Positions 47,309 through 59,181 are shown, counted from the stretch's first letter. The stretch is DNA of 64,000 nt from Saururus chinensis (GCA_035235625.1 CP141140.1:22402685-22466684), one strand, 5' to 3'. The notes: a model not told the origin generated them from the sequence alone. Numbers and translations: made by a program.

Positions 47309-49170
47309 TAAGGGTGGAAATGGTCTTTGGTCGACCGTGATTGAGTCCGCGTCTGTGATGTCTGAGCCCATTTGACCATGATCGAAGTGACCGAAATATT
47401 TCAATCTCCATCACGGTCAAAATAAATGGCAACCGTAAAACCGCATGACCGGTCCCGGCCCCTCCCTGCCCTAATTTTTTCTCCTAGTATTTTCTTCTCT
47501 CAAGTCCCCTTGTGTCTCTTCTCTTCTCTGTCGGCATCTCGTAGCTCCGGCAAGCCCTAGTCCCGGAGGAGACAGAGACGGTGACCATCGACCCTGATGG
47601 AGACTTGGATTTAGAAGCTTGGATTGTTTACCTTTTCTGTCTAACGAAGGATTTTTCGGCGAGATTGTTCTTCTCTGTTTCTCTCCACAATCAACAGGTA
47701 ATGTGAAGCTCGGAATCTAAGGAGCATTTGATTAGAATAGGTAAGAGTCTCCTTAAAAGAGTAGAGCATTTTCTCAATCTTTTTGATAAAATAAAGTATA
47801 ATCTGTGTTTGTTAATTTGGTATACGGACGTCTTGCTACTATGGACTCCACTGCCTTCTTTCATGAAGACGAAATTTTGGTGTTGTTTGATTGTTAATTT
47901 GAGATGCAGAAGAAATGGAAACTGGAAATCAGAACACAAAATAAGGGAAACTGATTACCACCCAGTTGATGATTTTCGCCTGCAAATCTCTTCAGCCTTT
48001 CTCCTCTTCTCGCCTTCTCCGGCCTTGAATTCGAAATGTTTACTGAGGCTGGATTATGTGTCCTTTGAGTTTATACCTGCAGTTTTGCCAATACCAAGAC
48101 TGAGGCCAACTCCAGAGAAAGTGAAGGACAGGACTGCTGCCACTATGAAGAGCCATCAGACTTGATCAAAGCCTGGGATTTGAGAGAATATAATTTCCAT
48201 GATTCCAGACATTATCATGTATGAATTACTAGATACTTGGTAGGAAGCCTGATGTCCCTAAACCCTCCAAAAGAAGTTTAAATCAGTTTATCTATGTAAC
48301 TTGTATTCATTTTCAAATTGTCTTATTTGATTGTTAATACAATGTAGCTCTGAGTCAAGAGATTGAATTAAATGCACCAATTTGATATTCGTGTGTGCAT
48401 ATTTGGAACTGATAGTCAATTATGTACCTCAAGTGGCTTTTCTTTTTGGACCTAGAGAACTCAAAGATGGATGGAAATAACTAGTCCAGGCTTTCATTTT
48501 GATAAACACAGCTAAGAGAATAGCGGTGTATTTCAATAGGTGTTTATTGTATATATCAATTGGCTCTGATTCACTGTGTATATTGTAATGCAGTTGGAAA
48601 GATGTTGAAATCCGTATTATCAATATTTAGCAACATTTTTAAAAGCTTGTAGATAAGACTGCACTTATGGTGTTTGATCATACGTTGGATGGGTGTAGAT
48701 TGTCTCTATTTATTTATTTTTCATCAATCTGATGGTAGAAGAACATATTTGCGTTTGCATTTGCATGTAGCAAGCAATTAGCCACTCTTGTCAATGAGAA
48801 AATGGCAGGAACAATGCAAAATCCGATGACAAATGCAACTATTAATGGGGGATAATTTTTTTTCAAATAGAAAATTATGTCAAGCCTCGTGATTCATTAT
48901 GACTACCTAAATATCAATGTAACTGATAGTCATCCGTTGAACCATTGAAGTCAAAAGTGAATGTAAAAGTAATATTAAATGGCTTAAAATTAAGGGTAGT
49001 CATTATTTTAAATACTTACTTTAATAAAAAAAAAACCAAAACAGACTGACCATGTCCGTGTCCGATGGACAGTTAATCATAGTCACGGGTATAACCCTAA
49101 ATGGTCATGTCAATTGGTCACAGTCACGGTCAGTATTTGACCGTGACCAAATGACCAACTTCCACCCCTA
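47309..49170. mobile_element. Non-autonomous hAT element, 1862 bp, 8-bp target duplication
   Basis: The left end TAAGGGTGGAAATGGTC (47309) and inverted right end TAGGGGTGGAAGTTGGTC (49170) match over about 30 bp, continuing with TTTGGTC and ACCGTGA words. Flanks are AACTCACA (47301-47308) and AACTCACT (49171-49178), an 8-bp duplication with one change, as for hAT. There is no transposase. The interior (47460-48350) has base composition and layout like a host transcript: a CT-rich leader, a CAG|GTAATG donor at about 47697, and an acceptor-like TTTGAGATGCAG near 47909. This suggests a captured gene fragment. Confidence 0.88.
47728..48165 (+). pseudogene. Possible captured host gene fragment inside the hAT element
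   Basis: An open frame of 145 codons whose last part reads IPAVLPIPRLRPTPEKVKDR and then TAATMKSHQT. The tail looks like real protein, the first part does not, and a splice acceptor may lie near 47909. I do not recognise the parent gene. Lack of domain evidence and its place inside a transposon argue against an active gene. Confidence 0.35.
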
Positions 49171-49801
49171 AACTCACTCACATACTAAGCATACAACACC
49201 TAGCAAGACAAAACCTTGTCTATACATTCTTTTGTCTCATTAGTTGAATCGGTCTGTCTCATCTGTAATTAGTCATTGTGATACCTGTAATCGACAGTAG
49301 GATAATTGGTGGTGTAGCATATCTCTATTTTGACGAATTAATATCAGTTTAGTGTACAGCAGCGGCCGCTGTACAACCACCCTGGAAGCTAGGTCGAGCA
49401 ATCATGCTGTCACGGTTCCAATCGCACATGCAACAAACATTGCTACTTCACCACTCATCATCTTTCAGCTCTATGTATGGTGACAACTCGCTAGCCCGTC
49501 ATTTGTCAGGATGTGGTTACAACTTACGAGCTTGGTGACAAAGGATTGCAAAGTGTGCCATTTAATGTTGGTCCCATCCCATATTACGTAGAGAGTAGAG
49601 GAGGCCCATGCACGGGGACAAGTTTGAGATTCGGTTTCGATTTTTGTTGGAGGTTATTTTGGTTCGGTTCTGAAATTTTTGCAGAAAAATTGATTCGGTT
49701 AGAAGGTTGCATGAAGGGCTCAGGATAGTCTGAATCTTCGATAGGGTTGGGGGGATCTAGTCAGGAGCTTCAACCCAAAACTTAATCTATTAATGAAATT
49801 A

Positions 49802-49802
49802 A

Positions 49803-49848
<46 letters not shown>

Positions 49849-49850
49849 TA
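49802..49850. repeat. (ATT)n microsatellite running into (TA)n
   Basis: About 12 ATT units followed by a short TATATATATA run. Confidence 0.97.
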
Positions 49851-50038
49851 ACTCGTTTATATAAGTCTAGGTTTATATAAATTTACATGAACCTAAGTTT
49901 TATGGGCCGTCGAATTTATATTTGTCAGCTCATAATATTTATAGGTTATACTCATTAATTAAACTTATAAGTAATATGGGCCGCCGGATGTAAATTTAAC
50001 GGCCCATAAAGCCCAAACTCACATAAATTTATATGAGC

Positions 50039-50042
<4 letters not shown>

Positions 50043-50096
<54 letters not shown>
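50043..50096. repeat. (AT)n microsatellite
   Basis: An uninterrupted alternating AT run of just over 50 bp. Confidence 0.97.
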
Positions 50097-50099
<3 letters not shown>

Positions 50100-50227
50100 A
50101 AAAACTTACATTAACCGGCTTAAAACAATGATAAGCATTTGGTTGTACCCAAAATGATGACAAAGTTGGGATTAAAAATCGCCTAAGGTCCAATTCGTCA
50201 TTTTTTAGAAAATTTTGATATAATTTA

Positions 50228-50417
50228 CTTTTTTTCTTATATTAATAATTATATTTAAAAAATAATAATTTTTATTAAAAGATGAAACCTACTTTTGGAA
50301 AATAAATTGTATGATACTCTTTTTTTAATATCTAGTCATTTAAATTCAAAAAAATAAAGCTACTAATATGAAATAATTTTTTTATAAAATAAAGTTATTA
50401 ATTTAAAACGGAGAAAA
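50228..50417. mobile_element. AT-rich TA-flanked MITE, 190 bp
   Basis: The left end CTTTTTTTCTTATATTAATAA and inverted right end TTTTCTCCGTTTTAAATTAATAA are complementary, with TA at 50226-50227 and 50418-50419. It shares ATTAATAATTATATTTAAAA with the copies at 50754 and 62616. Confidence 0.85.
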
Positions 50418-50753
50418 TATAACTTTGACACTATGCTTCCGTTCAAGGGAATTTTTTTTTAACCAGTTGAAAGCGAACTTAGGCAAAAGAATATCATACT
50501 AAATGTTTATTAAAGGGTTAAGCGGGCCTCGTCATCAATCATATTGACTCGGCAAGCAAAACTACGACAAATAGAAAAGCGGGAAGGCCCAAGCCCAAAC
50601 TCAAAAATACAATGGCCTAACAGGAAGTACGATGCTGATATATGTGGCATCTAGTACCCTAAATCTTAAACTATAAACTTTAAATCTTATAATAATTAAA
50701 AAATATAACTACGTATATAGTAACTGTTAGATCGTAAAGTAGCAAGGTATGTA

Positions 50754-50924
50754 CTCTATTCGTCTTATATTAATAATTATATTTAAAAAATAATAAATTT
50801 TATTAAATAGTAAATAAAAGTATAATATATTTTAAATATTTAATTACTTAAATAAAATAAAATAAAATTATTAATATAAAATAAATTTTTTATCAAATAA
50901 AATTATTAATATAAGATAGAAAAA
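50754..50924. mobile_element. AT-rich TA-flanked MITE, 171 bp
   Basis: The left end CTCTATTCGTCTTATATTAAT and inverted right end TTTTTCTATCTTATATTAAT have TA on both sides (50752-50753, 50925-50926). Same family as the copy about 500 bp upstream, in the same orientation. Confidence 0.85.
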
Positions 50925-52274
50925 TATATTTTTTAAGATGGGCGAGATTTTAAAAATTGTTTAACCCTGTTTAACATTGAATGCGTGATCCTAATCATGG
51001 GGCAACACGCGCAGATAAAAACAAGACTCGTTATTGTCTTAAAACGTATTTACAAACAAGCAAATGACTGAGGACTGAGTCAAATTACGAAGACACAAAT
51101 ATGAAATTCAATCATGATGATTGAGAGGAGGCTGGCATAATTGATGGTGTGGCCTTTTGTTTCACCAACATGGGCCTAATCCACTACCCTTTGTCCACAT
51201 CTCTCACGCTCTCTTGAAGCAAAGGACAGCGTCGGGGGGAGTCGAGCCGCCCCAACCCCTCCTTCCATCGCTTTCCTTGACCCTCTCCGACCCACAAAAT
51301 GACATAACGTCAGTCCCATGGATAATAGTCAAACGAACAAAAGTCATTGAATTTCGGCTAAGTTACAAAACTTAAATTGATAAGCATGCACCTTTTGGAT
51401 AGAAGAATTTTTTATATTTTTCACTTATGATAGGTCTAATATAAATTATATATTAAGAATCTTTTATTTATAAGATCAATGGTAACCGTATTAACACTAA
51501 CACATATTAGTGTAAGTAATACTAACACTAAATATTAACGTTTCCTAGCGTACGGCTTACACTAGGCTTATTATTAATGAATAACAAGAAAAACTCCTTT
51601 GACAACATCTAATTTTGTTAGGCCGCCCCCACCCCACCCCTTATTTGCTTCATCACTACACCTCGGCCCCACATGTCACCATTTGCCCACCTCATCAGCT
51701 GACACTCCCACTCCCTCGTTCATCTCCTTCGACATTCTCCTCCACAAATCTCCTTCCAACCAAGTCTCAATTTTTCATTATTTTATTCTTTCAAATCCCA
51801 ATCACCTAAGATCTGAAAAATCTTTATTCAGCTTTAGAGGTAATCGATTATAGTCGTTTATGATAGACACATACCCACATTTTATTCTCATTAAAGGCGA
51901 GCGCATAATATCTTTCCAAACTAAGACCTAATATAAACACATACTTTCCTAACATGGCTGCACCAAGACAAAATAAATAATAATTTTAATAATTAAAATA
52001 AATATTTACTTAAAAAATACAAAATTAGGCGACGACCATAGAGGAGCCCCTTTAATATGCGATCGGGCTCACACGTCTAACAAAAGCCACGATTTAATGG
52101 GCTATCAAATTTTAATCTGGTGATGCATCATCATACAGTATAAGATTAGGACACTTAGATTTTGATCTAACGGTGCATATTTCGAGATCATGCCAGCACA
52201 CGTAAACCTTCGCCTACGTTAAACCCGCTGCTATATCCTCCGCACTTCTACAGTCCTGAGGTAATTCCGTAATT
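50925..52274. other. 3' flank of the CRF gene and intergenic sequence
   Basis: 51480-51560 has an imperfect palindrome (AACACTAACACATATTAGTG, GTAAGTAATACTAACACTAA) whose GTAAGTAATAC centre also occurs in the MITE at 58959. 51600-51790 is CT-rich without a gene. The CRF 3' UTR should occupy the last few hundred bases. Confidence 0.4.
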
Positions 52275-53063
52275 TCAGAAATTAACAAACTCGTCCGGGT
52301 TGAAGCTGAACTCTGCCAGCGCCTCCTCCCCCGCCCAGCCCCCGTGTCTCTTCGGCCACCAGTCCGGCTCCGGTAGCGTTACCGGAAAGTCGATGCAGCT
52401 CAGGCCAAAGGCGTCGACGGCGCCGAAGTCCTCAAACGGAGTCTCGAAGTCAACGTACCCGAGAACGGACGTCGGGGACGAGATCTTCGGCGAATCCTCG
52501 CCGTTGCTGCCGCTGCAGTTACTCTCCCTCTCGCTTTTGGTGGACGCCTTTGTCATAGACGGGAAGTTTGTGATGGCTCCAGGGCCCCTCAGCCTCACCG
52601 CCTCCCGGTCGTACACGGAAGCTGCCTCCTCCGCCGTGTCGTATGTCCCCAGCCAGACTCGCTTCCCCTGCACCGGGTCCCGGATCTCAGCCGCAAACCG
52701 CCCCCACGGCCTCCTCCTCACGCCGACGAAGCGCCTCTGTCCGGACTCCTCCGACTCCGACACCCGCCGCCTCTTCACACGTCGTCGCCTCTCGCTGACC
52801 GCCGGAACGACGCGGATGTCGATTCGGTTGACGTGGCGCTTGACGCGGCGGACAGAGTCGTCGTCGTCGTCATCGTCGCTTGAGGAGTCCGTAGCGTCGG
52901 CATCGGTGACAAGGACCCGTACGACCTTCCGCGCCGGGGAACCCGATCGCCGGCGTTGGCCGGCTTCACCGACACAAATCGATTTGCTTGTGGTAAGCAC
53001 ATGCTCCGAGAACTTGACGCGCGTCAGGGTGCTCTGGCAACGGCAAGAGACGACCTTATTCAT
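52275..53063 (-). CDS. Cytokinin response factor (AP2/ERF group VI transcription factor)
   Basis: A 262-residue, intronless gene. Residues 15-70 form the CRF domain: [12 protein letters not shown], then [19 protein letters not shown] followed by an Asp run. Residues 111-168 form one AP2/ERF DNA-binding domain ([20 protein letters not shown], then [14 protein letters not shown] and GPGAITNFP), with the Ala and Asp typical of ERF rather than DREB. SPTSVL at 196-201 is the conserved CRF C-terminal motif and a possible MAP-kinase site. The tail has acidic and aromatic patches ([12 protein letters not shown]) that may activate transcription. CRFs act in the nucleus in cytokinin, auxin and development pathways, are often cytokinin-induced, and bind GCC-box-like DNA. 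The basic RRRRVKRRR at 92-100 is a likely nuclear signal. The coding region is far more GC-rich than its surroundings. The start is the first ATG upstream of the CRF domain in frame. Confidence 0.95.
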   Translation of the reverse strand: MNKVVSCRCQSTLTRVKFSEHVLTTSKSICVGEAGQRRRSGSPARKVVRVLVTDADATDSSSDDDDDDDSVRRVKRHVNRIDIRVVPAVSERRRRVKRRRVSESEESGQRRFVGVRRRPWGRFAAEIRDPVQGKRVWLGTYDTAEEAASVYDREAVRLRGPGAITNFPSMTKASTKSERESNCSGSNGEDSPKISSPTSVLGYVDFETPFEDFGAVDAFGLSCIDFPVTLPEPDWWPKRHGGWAGEEALAEFSFNPDEFVNF

Positions 53064-53067
53064 CGGA

Positions 53068-53295
53068 TCAGGAGGCGGAAATTGCAGGTGTACGGATCAG
53101 CGCAGCAGAAACTGGGGGATTTTCCTTTCCTGAACCAGAAAGGGAAAGTGAGGGGGTTTTACCAGGGTTTAATGGCCTGGAAAACAGAATCCGAAGGAAA
53201 CCGCTTTCTCCGTCTTCGGCACTTGGATTTCCGAAGCTTGAGAGAAGCAGCCAGATCGCTGTCACGGTGACTGGTAGTAGAGTTGTGACCTTCAT
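53068..53295 (-). promoter_or_regulatory. Candidate upstream ORF (75 codons) in the CRF leader
   Basis: An open frame on - begins MKVTTLLPVTVTAIWLLLSS and ends at 53068, only 4 nt before the CRF start codon. Given the TATA box at 53537-53544, it would lie wholly in the 5' UTR. A uORF this long and so close to the main start would be expected to reduce CRF translation. Some AP2/ERF genes of the CRF10/CRF12 branch in Arabidopsis are annotated with conserved-peptide uORFs; I cannot tell whether this peptide is related. Confidence 0.4.
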
Positions 53296-53536
53296 ACATG
53301 GGGAGAAACAAGAAGGAAGGAAAAGGACAGTTCTGCTTTGCTTTCCGTCTGAATTTTTTTCTCAGTCAGATGAAAGCGAATCCGGCAGCATCCTACTCTT
53401 CTCGAGGGAATCTCGATTCTCAGCAGACTTTCAGGGGAAATCCGCTCCCCGAGATTCCTCTTTACCTCGTGAATTTCAGAGAAGGCTCCGGAGGGAGGGC
53501 TGGCCGCTGGCCTCAGAAGCGAGGGAGGGAGCGGGG

Positions 53537-53544
53537 TATTTATA
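53537..53544 (-). promoter_or_regulatory. TATA box of the CRF gene
   Basis: TATAAATA on -, followed downstream by a CCCCGCTCCCTCCCTCGCTT pyrimidine patch, a common plant core-promoter layout. Transcription would start near 53505, giving a leader of roughly 440 nt. Confidence 0.65.
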
Positions 53545-53559
53545 AACAGGGAAGGGCAA

Positions 53560-54886
53560 AATGGGAAACAAGATGCTGTCGATTTCGGGGTGCTTGTGGA
53601 AAACGTGCCAGCTGGTTTTGATTCATTTATTTGACTTGTGAAACTACGATAATAGCCTGGTAGCATAGAGCAAATAAGAGGGTGGTCTGTCCGACTGTCC
53701 GTCGATGACGGGGCAGTCGTTATCCAAGAGTAAGCTGTGGCCCTGCGAGTCACCCATCCATCTTATAATTAGACCTTCATACTTGAGGGATTTTTATTTC
53801 TTGTTTTTCTTATATTTATAAATATAAATGTAATTGTAACTGTAATTGTAATTGTAATTAGATAAATTTATGTCATACCCTCATAATATGACACGTAAGA
53901 AAACCCATAAATCACTTTGTCTCACTTCAAATCAATAATTAAAACTATTATTTTTAATTTAAATTTATAAAAGTCACAAAAAGGAGTAATTAGGATTTAA
54001 AAATCTTTTTTACTGTTAAGGGTCAACGAAAATTTTGGTCATTCTAACATATAAGACCCACTTATTTAACTTAATTAATTTTTGAATCATTAGTTCTGTG
54101 TTAAAATTCTAAAAAGCCTTGATAAGTAGGCTCCACTTATCAATTATAAAATATGCCTACATGATTTACCACTCATCGTCATTGGTTCCATGCCCCTCTT
54201 AAATAATGGTCTCACATAAATAAGCTCACATGAATCAACTTTAAGGAAGTTTACGTGAAGTTAACCTTACATTGAGTATGATATGTTAGTGATAAGTTAA
54301 TACAAGGAGCTCCCTATAAAAAAAAAACCAAGCCAATGAAAAACATAGACACAAAGTACCACCAAGTCAGTTCATCTTGCTGAAATATAGATACAAAAAA
54401 TTTAAAAATAACAATCTCACTTCATAATATTCTTGATCAATGATGAAAATTAATGTTTATTGCTTTAATCTATTCATTCAGCCATGGGATCTCTCATACG
54501 AATTTATATATTAATCATCATATTTGATGAAGTTCTTCCAATAAACAAATTTAATTCCTTTAACCCGTCCTTGTCTTTAATGGCCAGTTTCTTCCTCTTT
54601 GGCACCAAGAAACCCAAAAGGGTATTTTGAACACTACACTAAGCAAAAAAAAAAAGGTAAATAGAGTCCATTAGGGAGAAATGTTTCCGCGAAGCCACAC
54701 AAACGTAGGTAGAGAAAGCATATACTACAGCAAACACAATAAAATGAACACACTACTCACCAAGATACAAAAGCTAAGTGGACGAAAGTTGTGACACAAA
54801 ATCATTAAATTCACTCTAAGCTTCAGCATGAGTTAGTAAGTAGGGTTAGAAAACATCACACAATCAGTCGGTCCAACACTGATTAT
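53560..54886. other. CRF upstream region, then AT-rich intergenic sequence
   Basis: 53829-53858 is a short tandem run of TGTAAT-like 6-mers. The rest is AT-rich and shows no open frame or repeat I can name. Confidence 0.5.
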
Positions 54887-57235
54887 GTCACATCTTAATA
54901 TATTTAAACTTATTTTTATAAATAAAATAGTAAAACTAAAATTTTTAATTTTTTTGTCAAATATTCGATATCTTAGGGTATGAGCCAATTATTTTTCAAA
55001 TGTACAAATATAAAATTATAATATAATAATAATTTAAATTAAATTACATCTTAAATTCAATAAGGTTTTGCCTAAGTATATTTTTAAATATCTTTATATG
55101 AAAAAATATAAATAGATTAACATTTACGTACCTAAAGTTATCTACTTTAAAATAATAAAATATTAAATATACTAAGTAGCTTAGCAATATCATCCTTGTT
55201 GTGCATTCATAGTTGTAAGTAACTTTAACCCTTTAAGGAATCTATATCACATAGATGTTGAATATATAAATACCCAATGAAATGGCTAAATAATAACTAA
55301 GTAATGACAACACATTCATAATTTAATAACATCATATAAGTATACTATGATCAATTTTTAATAAAGTACATTAAGTAAGGCATAAAAATAGAATCAAATT
55401 ATAACATTATGCATGCTCAAAAGCACAAGAACATAAATATTTTATTATCATGGCTGCACTTATAGGTCACTTGCACTAAGTGTAAATTATAAAAGGTTCT
55501 CTATAACTCGGTAGTCATGCCTAGGAGTTCAACCATGTCTTATTAGACTATGAAAATAAAGTCAACAATTGCTCATGGACCCAAGTGTTCAAGATATTAA
55601 TTACCATGAATATTAAAAACTTATATATTGATCTATACTAGATCAATTTTAATGCTCTAGTCCATTTGAACCTAATTTACAGGCTATGGAAGCGGCTCTA
55701 CATAACTCCCTCCCTTATGGAGCTAAAAGATAATCTTGTTTCATATCAAACCCTTCTGTTCTACATAGCTATATAACTCACTTGAAGAGTCAACATGACA
55801 CTAGGAATCTCCAATAATATGTGTCATTTACCATCAGTTCGGGGTATGATCTAATATAAGGATTCATACACAAAATCAAGCACATATTATCATGTATCAT
55901 CAAGCTCATCATCACATATAAATATATTTTTATGCACATAACTCGTATCATTATAATACTTAATGATATTTCATATCGTAACTTACTTTAAAAAATTACC
56001 CAATATCGACTCACTTTTGGTAGACTTAATGACATGTCGGCTAAGTCGCCAATACTCATCTGCATCCATTGACATGTCGAATTTTTACCATTAGTTGGGT
56101 AGCATTCATCATCCTACCTCACTGGCACTCCACTGACACATCGATCATACTCTCAATGATTGACCGGTCATAAACCGATGAGTCAATGTGTGTCAATGCT
56201 AATATCATTACCTTTCTCCTTTTACCAACACTATCACCAACTTGTTAATGGTCATGCCGATGATTATGAAAAAGCAACAAAGATTATTCTCAATTTCACT
56301 CCAAAATATGTTATAACATAACTTCTCTTCATACATTCCCCTCCCACTATGACTGATGATGATTAATCTATATCATGATTAGTATAAAGTGAGAAAAACA
56401 TGATTCAAATATCTTCAAGATATAAATACTAAAAATTATCCTCTAACATGTTTTCATATAAAAAAATAATTATGATTCAACTCATGCAATCACTTCAAAA
56501 CTAAATCATAGTGTCAAGATTAGCGATTCTAAGTTTCAAAATTATAGATGGTTCAAGGTTAGCAATTCAACTTATTTCACGATATAAAAATTCTTTCTCA
56601 CACACTATGATGACCAATCCTTGCAGAGATTTTCTTTTTCTTCATTATAAGAAGTTTTTCTAAGAAAAATAGTCTAAGGTCCTCAAAAGTTATTTATAAG
56701 TAAAATGTGACAAATTCTAGTGTAAAACTATCAAACTAGATGATTTTTTAACAAAACCACAAAACTGTCTATAATCATTGGCAACCCACCAGCATGTCTT
56801 AGTAGTCTACCGACTATAACAGCCGGCAGTACTAAGTCCAAACTTCAGGTGGTCATAACTTTATCATACAAATTATGATTAACACATTTTTGATGTCATT
56901 ACAAAGATATTTCTATCAACTAAAATTTTGCAAAATTTAATATCTAAACTCTATTTTTAAAAAGTGATACTATTAAGAAGGTACAAAGTTCATATCAGTA
57001 GACGTCGATAAGTCATTGACAACACCTTAGGTCCAACTTTAGATGATCATAACTCTTTCTTCCAAACTCCAAGTCACGGATTCTTAGATGCGTTTCAAAA
57101 CTATGTTTGCCTAATTTCTATGTGGAGTTTAAACTACATGATAAGTTATTCTATTGGGAATTCTCAAATGTCAAATATATTATTTTTTACACGTACTCTG
57201 AAATTTCCTTATTATTATATCTATTATAACCATGG
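54887..57235 (+). mobile_element. Probable very old gypsy-type LTR
   Basis: Opens TGTCACATCTTAATAT and shows the compositional layout of the other LTRs here: long runs of CATCATCACATA-like text (55860-55930), short clusters of GTCGACCG-type words (56030-56180, 56780-56830), then sequence like GGTCATAACTTTATCATACA (repeated as ATGATCATAACTCTTTC). No matching partner, clear right end or target duplication was found, so the limits are approximate and the call is inferential. Confidence 0.4.
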
Positions 57236-57535
57236 AAAGTTGTATCGACCGATACGGGCCCGTATCGGTCGATTCAGACCTGTATCATTCGACATCAATA
57301 CAAGTACGGAGGGTGGTACACTGCCCCCTCAGATATCGATACATACTCAATGTATCAGTTGTATCGTATTGATATAGTTGATACATATCTATACATGGAG
57401 AATCTTTTTCAAAAAACTTCTTGTTTTGGTGAGACTCATACCCAGCACATCGCAGTGGGTTAAATGTTTCTTTAGCCAAGTACACTACAACCTTCAACGT
57501 GGTGTACCTTTTGATTTTTTTTAATTCAACAAGTA
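57236..57535. other. Stretch rich in GTATCGGTCGAT-type words
   Basis: Contains the perfect palindrome at 57244-57273 and further CGATACATAC, GTATCGTATTGATA and GATACATATC words up to 57397. Such TATCGATAC-rich stretches are common at ends of non-autonomous plant DNA transposons, but no paired end was found. Confidence 0.4.
57244..57273. repeat. Perfect 30-bp palindrome
   Basis: The half-site ATCGACCGATACGGG is followed at once by its exact reverse complement, with no spacer. It is GC-rich in an AT-rich neighbourhood and could extrude as a cruciform. Confidence 0.97.
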
Positions 57536-57627
57536 TTTTCTCTGACCCAACTAAATGTTCCATTTGTTTTTTAAAATTAACTAATTTTAATTTATTTTAT
57601 GGGACACTTATTTTGGGACAAAGAGAG
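57536..57627. mobile_element. Stowaway-type MITE, 92 bp
   Basis: The right end reads (inverted) CTCTCTTTGTCCCAAAATAAG, the standard Stowaway terminus; the left end TTTTCTCTGACCCAACTAAA is its decayed partner. TA lies on each side (57534-57535, 57628-57629). Same length as the element at 11716-11807. Confidence 0.8.
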
Positions 57628-58958
57628 TATTATATTGAAGGCATTTTAAAAATAAATTAAGAAGGTTTTTCTAAGATATATTTGTGACATACTACTTTTA
57701 AATATGAGCACACACATACACATATGTGTCATGACAAGTGTTGGATGCTTTCAGTTGCATTATTTGTGTGACTCACAGTCTAGGCAGGTTTTAATCCACT
57801 TGCTTGCATCACTATACATGCATGCTCTCAAATCACAATCCAACAACATGCAACCTAACACAACTTTTTCCTTTAAGTATATAACTTTACTTAATCACCC
57901 ATTTACATGATAACTATATTGTATAAATTTGCATCACTTAACTAAGCAAATTTCTCAAATTTTGTTCGAGTGCCCACTGAAGTAAAATACATTTTTTAAA
58001 AAAAGATCAAAGTATTTATCAATATTATGTATGATAAGCAAACTTATATTCAACATACTTTAACTGCTCATGTATACAATTAAAAGTATTTTTTTTGTAT
58101 ACACTCAAAAGCTATGAGGATTACGATTGGAATAAATGCATTCACTTTCTAGTTTTAACCAAACAAAATTATATTTATTAATGAAATTATTTTATAGTTG
58201 CTATAAAATGGCTAATTGTTGATTCCTATGTTCACTTGCAACCTTTTCTAGTTATACTATTTGTATCAATATTATAATGATATTTAGTAGATTTATTGAG
58301 TTTTTGTATATTTAAAAGTTATCGCGCCCTTTTTGGCATGTTCCAAGCATAGAATCGGCTCTATATATATCTAATCATATATTTTGAGTCTTACTATGTT
58401 TTAAAAGAAGTATTATGATGATATATTATTTGTTATAATGATTTTTTATGTGTCAAAGGGTTTGTGCCTGTTTTGGCGCGTACTAAATATATCATCAGTT
58501 CGTACATGTATCCATGGTCTATTGATACTATCATTTGTATCAATATCAAATAATAAAATTTTCTCGTCCATGCTTCGATTTGCATGCTCTTTATTACTCT
58601 ACAAATCTCTTTGTATCTACTATTTAATAATAAAATTTTATATCTAAATTCTATGTACATAAAGAAAGTTGTTAGAATATTTAAGAGTTAAACTCACTTA
58701 TATCTACAAGAAAAGTATAGAGAATTTAAAAAGTTCTCAAGTGTTACAGATTAAACTCTTATAATTGCCAATAACAACAATTAGGAAAACTATGGGTGCC
58801 CAAACTGGGTCAAAAGATTAACAATATGGAAAGACGGGAAGTAGCTTACTCTAGCGGGAGTCATCACAAACAACGATGCCCATCTACCACATCTATAAGG
58901 GGGTAGAGAGGTGCCACTCATAAAGTAAACATGACATTTACACATGCAAGGGGCAGAG
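57628..58958. other. AT-rich intergenic sequence
   Basis: No gene recognised. 58324 GCGCCCTTTTTGGCATG and 58462 TTGTGCCTGTTTTGGCGCG are a loosely related pair, perhaps a diverged duplication. Confidence 0.4.
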
Positions 58959-59181
58959 GGAAGCGTTTTTTATGCTCCCTCTTCAACGTGAGCCAAGCAT
59001 AAGGAACGCCTAAAAAGCGTTAGATTTTAAAATTAATGGTACACATGCTAGCATATGTTAGCGTAAGTAATACATGTGCTAACATGCGCTAGTGTGTACA
59101 CCATCAATCTTGAAATTGGATATTTATCAGATGTTCCTTACGCTTGGCTCACTGTTAGAGCAGAGCATAAAAAACGCTTCC
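58959..59181. mobile_element. Foldback MITE, about 223 bp
   Basis: The arms GGAAGCGTTTTTTATGCTC (left) and its inverted partner at the right end continue as GTGAGCCAAGCATAAGGAAC against GTGAGCCAAGCGTAAGGAAC, more than 50 bp in all. The centre is a second palindrome, ACATGCTAGCATATGTTAGC, GTAAGTAATAC, ATGTGCTAACATGCGCTAG. I could not find a clean target duplication. The frame at 59092-59304 starts inside it and is not a gene. Confidence 0.75.

Larger units (their letters stand above)
49171..50227. other. Intergenic with microsatellites and an inverted-repeat stretch
   Basis: 49600-49700 contains GGTTTCGATTTTTG- and GGTTCGGTTC-type words similar to 1480-1620. 49850-50045 shows two facing arms: TTATATAAATTTACATGAAC with TTATGGGCCGTC, and then GGCCCATAAAGCCC with ACATAAATTTATATGAG. 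It may be a degraded foldback MITE. No gene is seen. Confidence 0.5.

Noticed and set aside
52300-53133. 277-codon open frame on + opposite the CRF gene
   Set aside because: An antisense shadow of the GC-rich CRF coding sequence; it has no domain, whereas the - frame has CRF and AP2 domains.
53292-53753. 153-codon open frame on - and overlapping + frames near the CRF promoter
   Set aside because: They overlap the TATA box and leader of the CRF gene and have no recognisable domain.
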